DNA of 7,849 bases, from positions 1-7,849 of the forward strand of contig RHAS01000032.1 in assembly GCA_010028615.1 (NCBI GenBank). The letters are read 5' to 3'. This stretch comes from Actinomycetota bacterium (lineage in GTDB: Bacteria; Actinomycetota; Actinomycetes; Actinomycetales; Microbacteriaceae). A program made the position numbers and the translations under genes. Below are positions 1-6,811 of the stretch, piece by piece. The notes under the pieces are model-generated. The model worked only from the letters and a program-made list of their open reading frames with translations. It was not told the origin of the DNA and ran no database searches. Within the stretch, counting starts at the first letter, position 1, and each line of letters opens with the position of its first letter.

Positions 1-14
1 GGCAACGAACTACA

Positions 15-43
15 ACATTACGCCTTAATAACAGTTACGTCAA
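15..43 (-). promoter_or_regulatory. Possible sigma-70-type promoter reading left out of the window
   Basis: On the minus strand TTGACG (38-43, five of six matches to the -35 consensus) is followed by a 17-base spacer and TAATGT (15-20, three of six matches to -10). If real, it would start transcription of a minus-strand gene or RNA just beyond the left edge. The -10 match is weak, and such matches occur by chance in AT-rich spacers. Confidence 0.2.
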
Positions 44-51
44 ATCATTTT

Positions 52-73
52 GGGCAGTTTTGCCCTTATTTTT
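52..73 (+). terminator. Hairpin with T-tract just beyond tyrS, oriented for + strand transcription
   Basis: A perfect 5-bp inverted repeat (GGGCA, 4-base loop, TGCCC; 52-65) is followed on the + strand by TTATTTTT (66-73), the layout of a Rho-independent terminator. It ends 2 bases before the tyrS stop codon. Read on the minus strand, in the operon's direction, the hairpin is followed by AAAATGATTTG, which is a poor U-tract. It therefore fits better as the terminator of a convergent + strand gene whose body lies left of the window. It may work weakly for tyrS, since A-rich sequence precedes it in that direction. The short stem limits confidence. Confidence 0.5.
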
Positions 74-75
74 GG

Positions 76-1377
76 CTATTTTTCTATGAATATGCCGGCA
101 AGGGTTTTCTTACCTCTGCGCAATACGGCAAACTCGCCAAGTAAGGCGCTATCCAGTTGGGCCAGCTCATCTTCAACCTTGAGATTATTCAGATATACCC
201 CTCCCTCGGCTATGGCACGGCGTCCGGCACTATTGGATGCAACTAGACCAGCAGCAACTAGCAGGTCCACTATTGACTGACCTAGCTTTGCTTTGACATT
301 TGGTAGTTCGGTTAGTGCTGCATGCAAAGTTTCCCGATCAAGAGTGGCTAAATCGCCTTGACCAAATAGCGCAGCCGAAGCATCGATTGCAGCTTGAGCA
401 GATTCAGCGGAATGAACGAGAGTAGTCACTTCTAGCGCTAGGCGTTTCTGTGCTGCTCGCAGTTGCGGCTCGGTAGCGAGTTGTTTTTCTAGATTTTCAA
501 TTTCTTCTTTAGACAAGAAAGTGAAAACTTTTAGCAAGTTGATAACGTTTGCATCTTCAACATTTAACCAAAATTGATAAAAAGCGTAGGGAGAAGTTAA
601 TTCTGCATCCAACCAGATTGCATTGCCCTCTGACTTACCAAACTTCTTTCCTTCGGAGTCAGTAATCAAAGGAGTCGCCAAGATATGTGCGCTCTTACCT
701 TCAACCTTGTGAATGAGATCAGTTCCACTGGTGAGATTTCCCCACTGATCGGAACCACCAACTTGCATTACGCAGTTGTATCTTCTTAGTAATTCTAGAA
801 AGTCCATTCCTTGCAGAATTTGGTATGAGAACTCAGTAAAAGAAATACCTGCTTCTGAATTGAGTCTCGCTGAAACTGCATCCTTGCTCAACATTTTTCC
901 AACACGGTAGTGCTTACCGATGTTTCTCAAGAAGTCGATAGAACTTAAAGGCTCTGTCCAGTCGAGGTTATTTGCCATACGTGCAGCATTCTTTCCATCA
1001 AAAGATAAAAATGCTCGAGCTTGACCTTCAAGCTTTTCTACCCAGGATGCGACAGTCTCTTTTGTGTTTAGGGTTCGTTCCGCGGTTGGTTTCGGATCAC
1101 CAATCAAACCGGTTGCTCCACCGATTAGAGCAATCGGACTGTGGCCAGCAAGTTGCAAGCGGCGCATAACTAAAAGTTGAACAAGATTTCCTAGGTGCAA
1201 ACTTGGCGCCGTTGGATCAAAGCCACAGTAGTAAACGATTGAACCGGTGTTAAGTAACTTCCTGAGTTCATCTTCGTCAGTTGATAGTGCGACTAGGCCG
1301 CGCCACTTCAGCTCTTCCCAGATTCCTGGAAAACTCGGATCGTTGGATTGACTCTCAAGCACCTGTTTCGAAGCCAT
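76..1377 (-). CDS. tyrS: Tyrosyl-tRNA synthetase (TyrRS)
   Basis: Class I cytosolic aminoacyl-tRNA synthetase that joins tyrosine to tRNA-Tyr using ATP. The 433-residue product has the full bacterial layout. The catalytic Rossmann domain carries the ATP-binding HIGH-type motif as HLGN (61-64), preceded by GFDPTAPSL. The tyrosine-pocket segment GGSDQWGN is at about 207-214 and the KMSKS-type loop reads KFGKS (245-249). An S4-like RNA-binding domain follows at about 366-430. The ATG is the only plausible start, because the next Met is at residue 72, inside the catalytic core. An AGG-containing ribosome site lies 8 bases upstream, inside the end of argH. Only 9 bases separate it from the argH stop, so it is probably the last gene of the operon. 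The N-terminus is somewhat longer than in many bacterial TyrRS. Identification is secure from the motifs and length. Confidence 0.97.
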   Translation of the reverse strand: MASKQVLESQSNDPSFPGIWEELKWRGLVALSTDEDELRKLLNTGSIVYYCGFDPTAPSLHLGNLVQLLVMRRLQLAGHSPIALIGGATGLIGDPKPTAERTLNTKETVASWVEKLEGQARAFLSFDGKNAARMANNLDWTEPLSSIDFLRNIGKHYRVGKMLSKDAVSARLNSEAGISFTEFSYQILQGMDFLELLRRYNCVMQVGGSDQWGNLTSGTDLIHKVEGKSAHILATPLITDSEGKKFGKSEGNAIWLDAELTSPYAFYQFWLNVEDANVINLLKVFTFLSKEEIENLEKQLATEPQLRAAQKRLALEVTTLVHSAESAQAAIDASAALFGQGDLATLDRETLHAALTELPNVKAKLGQSIVDLLVAAGLVASNSAGRRAIAEGGVYLNNLKVEDELAQLDSALLGEFAVLRRGKKTLAGIFIEK

Positions 1378-1386
1378 ATTAGAAAC

Positions 1387-2784
1387 CTACCTACTTCCAG
1401 CAGGGACTAGGCGGCGCAACGCACTTATCTGATCCAAGACTCTAGAGACGCTAGTGCCGCCAGCACCAGATCTAGACTTGATTGAACCCGATACTGATAG
1501 AACTTCTCTGACATCAGGTGTAAGCAACGGGTGAATTGCAATCAGTTCTGCATCGCTGACTTCATCGAGTTCCAGTCCATTCTTCTCGGCAAAGGCAACA
1601 AGTTTTCCTGTTATTTCATGTGCGTCTCGGAACGGAACCTTTTGCTTGACCAACCACTCGGCAACATCGGTAGCCAAGGAATAGCCGGCAGAGGCAAGTT
1701 CCTCGAGGCGTTCGGTATTGAATTCGAGCGTTGCCACCATGCCGGTAAAGGCAGGCAAGACCAGCTTTAGATTGTCGACGATATCGAAGACGGCTTCCTT
1801 GTCTTCTTGCAAATCCCGGTTGTAGGCAAGTGGCAAAGCTTTGAGGGTGGCTAACAATCCAGTCAGATCGCCGATGATTCGGCCTGCCTTGGCGCGGGTT
1901 AGTTCGGCAACATCTGGATTCTTCTTTTGCGGCATGATTGATGAACCAGTTGAGTAGGCATCGGCTAATTTTATGTAACCAAATTCAGCGCTCGCCCAGA
2001 TAATAATTTCCTCGGCAAACCTAGAAAGGTTAATCGAGATAAGCGAACCGATAAAGGCAAACTCTGCAACAACATCGCGGCTTGAAGTTGCATCAATTGA
2101 GTTGGCCATTGGCGCGGTGAGTCCAAGAGCATCGGAAACCACATTTGGATCTAAGGCCAGTGAGGTTCCCGCCAGCGCACCAGCACCATACGGGGAAAAT
2201 GATGCTCTGGTTTTCCATTCTTGTAATCTGTCTAAATCTCTAACTAGCGGCCAAGCATGAGCTAGTAGGTGATGCGATAGCAGAATTGGTTGAGCGTGCT
2301 GGAAATGTGTTCGACCTGGCATCGGTTCGCTCAAATGTTCTTGAGCCAATGTGGTTAGCACATCAATGAGATCTAAGACCGCCTCTCTGATGACCGAACT
2401 TTCATCGAGAAGATACGTCCTAATCAAAGTAGCGATCTGATCGTTACGTGAACGACCCGCTCTAACCTTTCCGCCTAGATCAGCTCCAACCATTTCGATT
2501 AGCCCTCGCTCTAACGCAGAGTGGACATCTTCATCGGTTGGCTTTGGTGTGAACATTCCGTTGGCAACTCTTTTATCGAGTTCAACCAGGGACTTATCTA
2601 ATCTGGTAACTTCCGCTTCGGTAAGAAAGCCGGCTGCGCGCAATGCCAAAATGTGCGCTTTCGTTCCAGCAATGTCATATTTAGCCAAACGCCAGTCGAA
2701 ATCAGTTGAACGACTGAGATTAACTACGGCTTCGCTAGTCTTAGCTGAAAATCTACCGCCCCAAAGATTTGAACTATCGTTCAT
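1387..2784 (-). CDS. argH: Argininosuccinate lyase
   Basis: Last step of arginine synthesis: cleaves argininosuccinate to arginine and fumarate. It is a cytosolic homotetramer of the fumarase/aspartase superfamily. The 465 residues match the usual family length. Visible motifs are the N-terminal LWGGRF (7-12), the EDVH segment (85-88), GRSRNDQ (110-116), [10 protein letters not shown] (157-166, containing the conserved His160), and the superfamily signature [12 protein letters not shown] (280-291) with the catalytic serine in its mobile loop. The C-terminal helical domain ends normally. Its ATG overlaps the argG stop in an ATGA arrangement (positions 2781-2784), so translation is probably coupled to argG. 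A weak purine-rich ribosome site (GGGGAAG) lies 9 bases upstream, inside argG. No defect is visible. Confidence 0.98.
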   Translation of the reverse strand: MNDSSNLWGGRFSAKTSEAVVNLSRSTDFDWRLAKYDIAGTKAHILALRAAGFLTEAEVTRLDKSLVELDKRVANGMFTPKPTDEDVHSALERGLIEMVGADLGGKVRAGRSRNDQIATLIRTYLLDESSVIREAVLDLIDVLTTLAQEHLSEPMPGRTHFQHAQPILLSHHLLAHAWPLVRDLDRLQEWKTRASFSPYGAGALAGTSLALDPNVVSDALGLTAPMANSIDATSSRDVVAEFAFIGSLISINLSRFAEEIIIWASAEFGYIKLADAYSTGSSIMPQKKNPDVAELTRAKAGRIIGDLTGLLATLKALPLAYNRDLQEDKEAVFDIVDNLKLVLPAFTGMVATLEFNTERLEELASAGYSLATDVAEWLVKQKVPFRDAHEITGKLVAFAEKNGLELDEVSDAELIAIHPLLTPDVREVLSVSGSIKSRSGAGGTSVSRVLDQISALRRLVPAGSR

Positions 2785-3992
2785 CGGTTACCGCTTCCCC
2801 GCTTGTTTTCGCGTTTGGCCGCAATCTTCGAAGGCAAGGCCCAAAGTTCTATAAAGCCCTTGGCCATCGATTGATCAAAGGTATCGCCAGTATCGTAGGT
2901 TGCTAGATCGAAATCGTATAGTGACTCTTCTGATCTTCTACCCGTCACAACGGCTCGCCCACCCTGAAGTTGTAACCTGATTTCTCCTGTCACGTGCTCT
3001 TGAGTGTGATCAATGAATACGTCAAGGGATTTCTTTAGCCCAGAGAACCAAAGCCCCTCGTAAACCAAATCCGCCCAGCGGGCTTCAACTGACCGCTTAT
3101 AACGATTGACATCACGCTCTAGAGTGAGGTTCTCTAATTCCTCATGCGCTGCAATTAGAGCAATGCCGGCAGGAGATTCATAGACTTCGCGGCTCTTAAT
3201 CCCAACTAGGCGATCCTCAACAATGTCGATTCGGCCAACTCCGTGGGCCCCGGCCAATGTATTCATCTTCTGAATGAGTTCAATGGCTGAGTATCTAACT
3301 CCATCGATGCTCACTGGAATCCCTTGCTCGAAAGCGATGGTTATTTCAGTAGCCGGCTTATTGACGGCGGGATCTTCGGTGTAGGTGTAGAGATCTTCAA
3401 TCGGGGCGTTCCATGGATCTTCTAGAAAACCAGTTTCGACCGCTCTTCCCCAAACATTTTGGTCAACCGAATAAGGGGATTTTTTGGTTTGTGCGATAGG
3501 AAGATTGTTTTTCTCGGCAAATTCAATTGCCTTATCGCGAGTAAGTGCAAGATCTCTGATCGGGGCAATTGATTTGAGCTCAGGAGCAATTGCCGATACT
3601 GCGGCTTCAAAACGGACCTGGTCATTTCCTTTTCCAGTGCAGCCGTGTGCCACGCTGTCTGCTCCGATGGTTCTAGCAACCCGAGCCAAATGCTTGCCGA
3701 TTAATGGACGAGAAAGAGCAGAGACAAGAGGGTAACGCTTCTGATAAAGCGCATTCGCCTTTAGCGCAGGCATAAGGTAATCGTCGGCAAATTCTGATTT
3801 GGCATCGATAACAATTGCTTCCACCGCTCCGCAATCTAAGGCGCGCTGACGGATTACATCCATGTCTTCGCCACCCTGACCGACGTCAACAGCTAGCGCG
3901 ACCACCTCTTTACCGGTGGCTTCTTTTAGCCAGCCGATGCCAACTGAAGTATCCAGGCCACCTGAGTAAGCCAGCACTACGCGATCAGACAT
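2781..3992 (-). CDS. argG: Argininosuccinate synthase
   Basis: ATP-dependent condensation of citrulline with aspartate to give argininosuccinate, AMP and pyrophosphate; penultimate step of arginine synthesis, cytosolic. The 403-residue product has the N-type ATP pyrophosphatase P-loop SGGLDTS (10-16), a VDVGQGGED segment (35-43), the [14 protein letters not shown] block (116-129), and a conserved segment from SVDQNVWGR to FLEDPW (175-194). The sequence resembles the actinobacterial ArgG type throughout. The ATG has the best ribosome site in the window (AAGGAG, 6 bases upstream). It follows the only sizeable internal gap of the cluster, 57 bases after argF, and overlaps argH by 4 bases. The last roughly 12 residues are basic and low in complexity, as often seen at the tail of this family. 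Identification is secure. Confidence 0.98.
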   Translation of the reverse strand: MSDRVVLAYSGGLDTSVGIGWLKEATGKEVVALAVDVGQGGEDMDVIRQRALDCGAVEAIVIDAKSEFADDYLMPALKANALYQKRYPLVSALSRPLIGKHLARVARTIGADSVAHGCTGKGNDQVRFEAAVSAIAPELKSIAPIRDLALTRDKAIEFAEKNNLPIAQTKKSPYSVDQNVWGRAVETGFLEDPWNAPIEDLYTYTEDPAVNKPATEITIAFEQGIPVSIDGVRYSAIELIQKMNTLAGAHGVGRIDIVEDRLVGIKSREVYESPAGIALIAAHEELENLTLERDVNRYKRSVEARWADLVYEGLWFSGLKKSLDVFIDHTQEHVTGEIRLQLQGGRAVVTGRRSEESLYDFDLATYDTGDTFDQSMAKGFIELWALPSKIAAKRENKRGSGNR

Positions 3993-4049
3993 TTATTGCT
4001 CCTTTAGAAATCACAGTCTTGCCAGAACTTGACCGAGATACCTTTGATT
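3993..4049 (-). other. 57-base argF-argG intergenic spacer
   Basis: This is the longest internal gap of the cluster. It contains the argG ribosome site but no clear -35/-10 pair, no hairpin with a T-tract, and no reading frame long enough for argR, which often sits near here in actinobacteria. An 8-base word (tgccagaa on the + strand) occurs at 4020-4027 and again at 4065-4072 in the 3' end of argF. The second copy lies inside a 13-base perfect dyad (4061-4073, 6+1+6). Whether either is an operator is unknown. Confidence 0.5.
3999..4004 (-). promoter_or_regulatory. Strong ribosome binding site of argG
   Basis: AAGGAG, 6 bases before the argG ATG, is the closest match to the Shine-Dalgarno consensus in the window. 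It lies in the intergenic gap rather than inside an upstream gene. It supports the chosen argG start and suggests that argG is translated independently of argF. Confidence 0.8.
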
Positions 4050-4973
4050 TTAGTTGTCGCTTTCTGCCAGAAATACCATCAGGGCCTTCTGGGCGTGGAG
4101 GCGATTTTCTGCTTGATCCCAGATCACCGCTTGTTTTCCGTCTAGAACTTCCGCCGAAATTTCAAATTCGCGGTAAGCCGGAAGGCAATGCAGGACTATT
4201 GCATCAGCTTTAGCCAAAGCAAGTAAATCTGCGTCGATAGTAAATCCGGCAAAGTCCTTGATGCGCTTTTCCTTTTCGGCTTCCATTCCCATCGAAACCC
4301 AGGTATCAGTAGCAATAACATCAGCATCCGCTACCGCCTCTGATGGTGAATTTCCAAATGTCACCGAGCCACCAGATTGCAGGGCAAGCTCCTTACCTCG
4401 ATTGAGCACGATTGGGTCAGGTTCATAACCCTTTGGACTGGCGATGGATACGTGTAAGCCTGCTAGAGCACCAGCGATTATGTATGAATTCGCCATGTTA
4501 TTTCCATCGCCAACATAGGCAAGCTTTAGCCCCTTGAGTTGTCCCTTGTGCTCTCGAATGGTCATCAAATCAGCCAGCAACTGGCAAGGGTGATATTCAT
4601 CGCTCAAGGCATTGATTACCGGAACTTTGGAATTAGCGGCCATCTCCTCTAAGCCAGATTGGGCATAGGTGCGCCAAATAATCTGGGCAACTTGCCGATC
4701 TAGGACCCTAGCGGTATCAGCTACCGACTCTTTAGCTCCTAGTTGCGAGTTCTGCGAATCCATAATCAATGGCGCACCACCTAGATCACTTATGCCAACA
4801 GCAAAAGATACTCTGGTTCGGGTTGAAGTTTTATCGAAAATTACTGCAACGGTTTTAGGTCCCTCGAATGGCCTCTTCAAATAGGGGGATTTCTTTAGCT
4901 CGATTGCCAACTCGATAACTGCTTCTTGTTCAGCAGCGGTTAAATCATCATCTTTCAAGAAATGTCTTGCCAC
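4050..4973 (-). CDS. argF: Ornithine carbamoyltransferase
   Basis: Transfers the carbamoyl group from carbamoyl phosphate to ornithine, giving citrulline. Cytosolic, of the aspartate/ornithine carbamoyltransferase family and normally trimeric. The 307 residues match the anabolic enzyme. The carbamoyl-phosphate loop STRTR is at 50-54, HPCQ at 128-131, the ornithine-binding segment DTWVSMG at 223-229 (the SMG loop typical of ornithine enzymes), HCLPAYR at 262-268, and the C-terminal AENRLHAQ at 288-295. These separate it from aspartate carbamoyltransferase. It starts with GTG, 3 bases after the argB stop, with GAAAGG 6 bases upstream inside the end of argB. In many actinobacteria argD precedes argF and argR follows it; neither is present here. 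Confidence 0.98.
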   Translation of the reverse strand: MARHFLKDDDLTAAEQEAVIELAIELKKSPYLKRPFEGPKTVAVIFDKTSTRTRVSFAVGISDLGGAPLIMDSQNSQLGAKESVADTARVLDRQVAQIIWRTYAQSGLEEMAANSKVPVINALSDEYHPCQLLADLMTIREHKGQLKGLKLAYVGDGNNMANSYIIAGALAGLHVSIASPKGYEPDPIVLNRGKELALQSGGSVTFGNSPSEAVADADVIATDTWVSMGMEAEKEKRIKDFAGFTIDADLLALAKADAIVLHCLPAYREFEISAEVLDGKQAVIWDQAENRLHAQKALMVFLAESDN

Positions 4974-4976
4974 AAT

Positions 4977-5780
4977 TTACCTTTCAACCTTGGTGCCGAA
5001 ACCATTTGGATTTTCATTCAGTTTTTGAATCGAGTGCGAAATACTGCCATTTATTATTCTTACCGACCTAACTCCAGCAAAACTTGCGGTGATTGCCGCC
5101 GAAACTTTAGGAATCATACCTTTTTCCAAAGAAGGTAAAAGTTCTTCTAATTCTGAAACGGTTATGGTTGAACGAAGTGAAGATTTGTCCGAGTAGTTTT
5201 CGTATAGGCCATCGACATCTGTTAGAAATATCAGCTCCTGAGCCTCTAAAGCTGCCGCCACTGATGCTGCAGCTAGATCAGCGTTGACGTTCACCAACCT
5301 ACCGTCCTCGTCTGGAGCAATGCTTGAAATCACCGGGACAATTCCTTTGGCCAGAAGCTCTCTCAGAAAACCGTCTCTAACTGCAAACACTTCGCCTACC
5401 GACCCAAGATCAGGTCTGGTGACTTCAGCCAGAAATAGATCTTCAGTGATGCCATTTAGGGCAATCGCATTTTCACCAGTTTCACTAATTAGAGCAGCCA
5501 GAGGCTTTGAAATTTCTTCCATCAGGACTTCGCGAATTATCGGAAGCGCTTGCTGAGTGGTCACTCTAAGACCATCGACAAACTCTGGCTCAATTCCGAC
5601 AGCATCCAGGGCAGCCGAGATCTGCGGTCCACCCCCGTGCACAACGACTACCCCGATGCCTAACTTGCGCATGATAGAAATGTCCTCGGCAAAATCCGCC
5701 ACAAGATCAGAATTAAGCATGGCGTTCCCGCCGAATTTCACCACGACTGCTTTACCTACCAGACCGTCAAGCCAAGTCAT
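4977..5780 (-). CDS. argB: N-acetylglutamate kinase, short form lacking the N-terminal helix
   Basis: Phosphorylates N-acetyl-L-glutamate with ATP, the second step of ornithine synthesis; cytosolic amino-acid kinase family. The 267 residues show KFGGNA (15-20, catalytic Lys15), HGGGPQ (48-53), FVDGLRVT (67-74), NVNAD (164-168), FLTDVDGL (185-192) and KGMIPK (220-225). The start is fixed: the argC TAA directly abuts the ATG and is in the same frame, so the protein cannot extend further. It therefore lacks the roughly 15-20 residue N-terminal helix found in arginine-inhibited forms. Near the C-terminus (about 249-263) the glutamate expected from recalled arginine-sensitive homologues appears to be Leu254. 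Catalytic residues look intact, so it should be active, but feedback inhibition by arginine is doubtful (inference). It sits directly between argC and argF, where argJ and argD would normally flank it. Confidence 0.97.
   Translation of the reverse strand: MTWLDGLVGKAVVVKFGGNAMLNSDLVADFAEDISIMRKLGIGVVVVHGGGPQISAALDAVGIEPEFVDGLRVTTQQALPIIREVLMEEISKPLAALISETGENAIALNGITEDLFLAEVTRPDLGSVGEVFAVRDGFLRELLAKGIVPVISSIAPDEDGRLVNVNADLAAASVAAALEAQELIFLTDVDGLYENYSDKSSLRSTITVSELEELLPSLEKGMIPKVSAAITASFAGVRSVRIINGSISHSIQKLNENPNGFGTKVER
4980..4985 (-). promoter_or_regulatory. Ribosome binding site deciding the GTG start of argF
   Basis: GAAAGG lies 6 bases before the argF GTG, inside the last codons of argB. 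It favours the GTG at 4971-4973 as the real start. The resulting N-terminus (MARHFLKDDDLT) has the usual position for this family. Confidence 0.6.
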
Positions 5781-6794
5781 TTAGAGCCCCTCGTTTTCGT
5801 CAAAGCCGAGAGCTAGGTTCATGGACTGAATTGCAGCTCCCGCGGTTCCCTTGACGAGATTATCTAAGGCAGAAATCACTGTTATCCGGCCACTTGATTG
5901 ATCGACCGCAAATGAAATCTGGCATTTATTTGTCAGTTCTACATTTTTAGTATCAGGAAAGTTATCTCCTTCTAAGAACTCGATATAGCGCTCAGTTTCA
6001 TAGATGTCTTGGAATGCCTGCGCTATATCTTCTTTCGATACTGTGTTTTTCAATTTGGCCGTGTTTACTGCCATTATCCCCCTGAACATCGGCACCAGAA
6101 CTGGTGTGAAGGTAAGTTGGATTTGCCCAGTGGTGAGCGGACTTAGATTCTGTATTATTTCTGGGATGTGACGGTGAACTCCGCCAACTTGATATGGAAT
6201 AGCAGAGTGAAAAGGTTCGGTATTTACTTGAGCAGCCCGGCCAGCTCCGCTAGTGCCGACCGAAAGCGTGGAAACTAAATCATCCACTTCGATTAGATTT
6301 TTTGCCATCAGTGGGGCAAAGGCCAATGTGACTGCAGTCGCATTACAGCCAGGAACCGCAATTCTTTTTGCTCCAGCTAATTTGTCACGTTGTTTACTAC
6401 CATCTGCTAAAACAAGTTCCGGCATTCCATATAGCCAAGTTCCAGGGTGAGCTGCACCATAGAACTTTTCAAATTCTTCTTTTGATTCCAGCCTAAAATC
6501 AGCGCCACAATCGATAACTAAAACATCATCTGCTAACCAACTAGCGATTTCGGCTGATTTTGTATGTGGCAGCGCAATAAAAACTATGTCGTGACCTGTG
6601 ACAGATTCTTTTGTCGTCGCAACAAATTCGAGCTCGCCATAGCGTTTTAGTTCTGCATAGTCTTTTAGTTTTCCGCCGACTTGAGTGTTTGCCGTAGCCG
6701 TGATTAGTTCGAGCTCAGGATGATTTTCGATGAGCCTAGCCAACTCAGCCCCGGCATAGCCGCTTGCGCCGACAATAGCCACCTTCAAGGCCAT
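5781..6794 (-). CDS. argC: N-acetyl-gamma-glutamyl-phosphate reductase
   Basis: NADPH-dependent reduction of N-acetylglutamyl phosphate to N-acetylglutamate semialdehyde, the third step of ornithine synthesis; cytosolic. The 337 residues include the Rossmann dinucleotide motif GASGYAG (9-15), an ALPH segment (74-77), the active-site cysteine in VPGCNATA (Cys150), GTSGAGR (180-186), the VHRHIPEI block (206-213) that holds the conserved catalytic histidine, and the C-terminal DNLVKGTAGAA (311-321). The cysteine motif carries NAT where the common form is YPT. The length is typical and no defect is visible. The ATG has AGGAG 6 bases upstream and lies 17 bases after pheT. The stop codon abuts the argB ATG with no gap; in most actinobacteria argJ would be inserted here. 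Confidence 0.98.
   Translation of the reverse strand: MALKVAIVGASGYAGAELARLIENHPELELITATANTQVGGKLKDYAELKRYGELEFVATTKESVTGHDIVFIALPHTKSAEIASWLADDVLVIDCGADFRLESKEEFEKFYGAAHPGTWLYGMPELVLADGSKQRDKLAGAKRIAVPGCNATAVTLAFAPLMAKNLIEVDDLVSTLSVGTSGAGRAAQVNTEPFHSAIPYQVGGVHRHIPEIIQNLSPLTTGQIQLTFTPVLVPMFRGIMAVNTAKLKNTVSKEDIAQAFQDIYETERYIEFLEGDNFPDTKNVELTNKCQISFAVDQSSGRITVISALDNLVKGTAGAAIQSMNLALGFDENEGL
5787..5792 (-). promoter_or_regulatory. Ribosome binding site of argB, inside the end of argC
   Basis: GAGGGG lies 6 bases before the argB ATG, within the last codons of argC. With the argC TAA touching the argB ATG, terminating ribosomes would sit on this start, so coupled translation is likely. Confidence 0.5.
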
Positions 6795-6800
6795 GGCTTT

Positions 6801-6805
6801 CTCCT
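6801..6805 (-). promoter_or_regulatory. Ribosome binding site of argC
   Basis: AGGAG lies 6 bases before the argC ATG, in the 17-base gap after pheT. It supports this start, which places the dinucleotide motif at the normal distance from the N-terminus. Confidence 0.75.
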
Positions 6806-6811
6806 AGCTAT

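Noticed and set aside
50..280. 76-codon + strand frame overlapping the 3' end of tyrS
   Set aside because: It is antisense to the S4-like domain of tyrS, its start lies within the terminator hairpin region, and it has no family resemblance.
3422..3679. 85-codon minus-strand frame inside argG
   Set aside because: It is an out-of-frame shadow of argG, which is intact across the same bases with all motifs in order.
3993..4049. A degraded argR between argF and argG
   Set aside because: The gap is only 57 bases, includes the argG ribosome site, and shows no ArgR-like coding remnant in any frame.
3815..4213. 132-codon + strand open frame covering the argG start, the intergenic gap and the argF end
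   Set aside because: It is antisense to two certain genes, has no recognisable domain, and its composition reflects the complement of argG/argF codons.
4050..4973. N-acetylornithine or N-succinylornithine carbamoyltransferase in place of ArgF, considered because argJ and argD are missing
   Set aside because: The DTWVSMG and HCLPAYR motifs and the 307-residue length fit ordinary ornithine carbamoyltransferase.
4977..6794. LysW-dependent lysine/arginine pathway (LysZ/LysY type) instead of classical ArgB/ArgC
   Set aside because: Motifs and overall resemblance match classical ArgB and ArgC, and no lysW-like small acidic gene is present.
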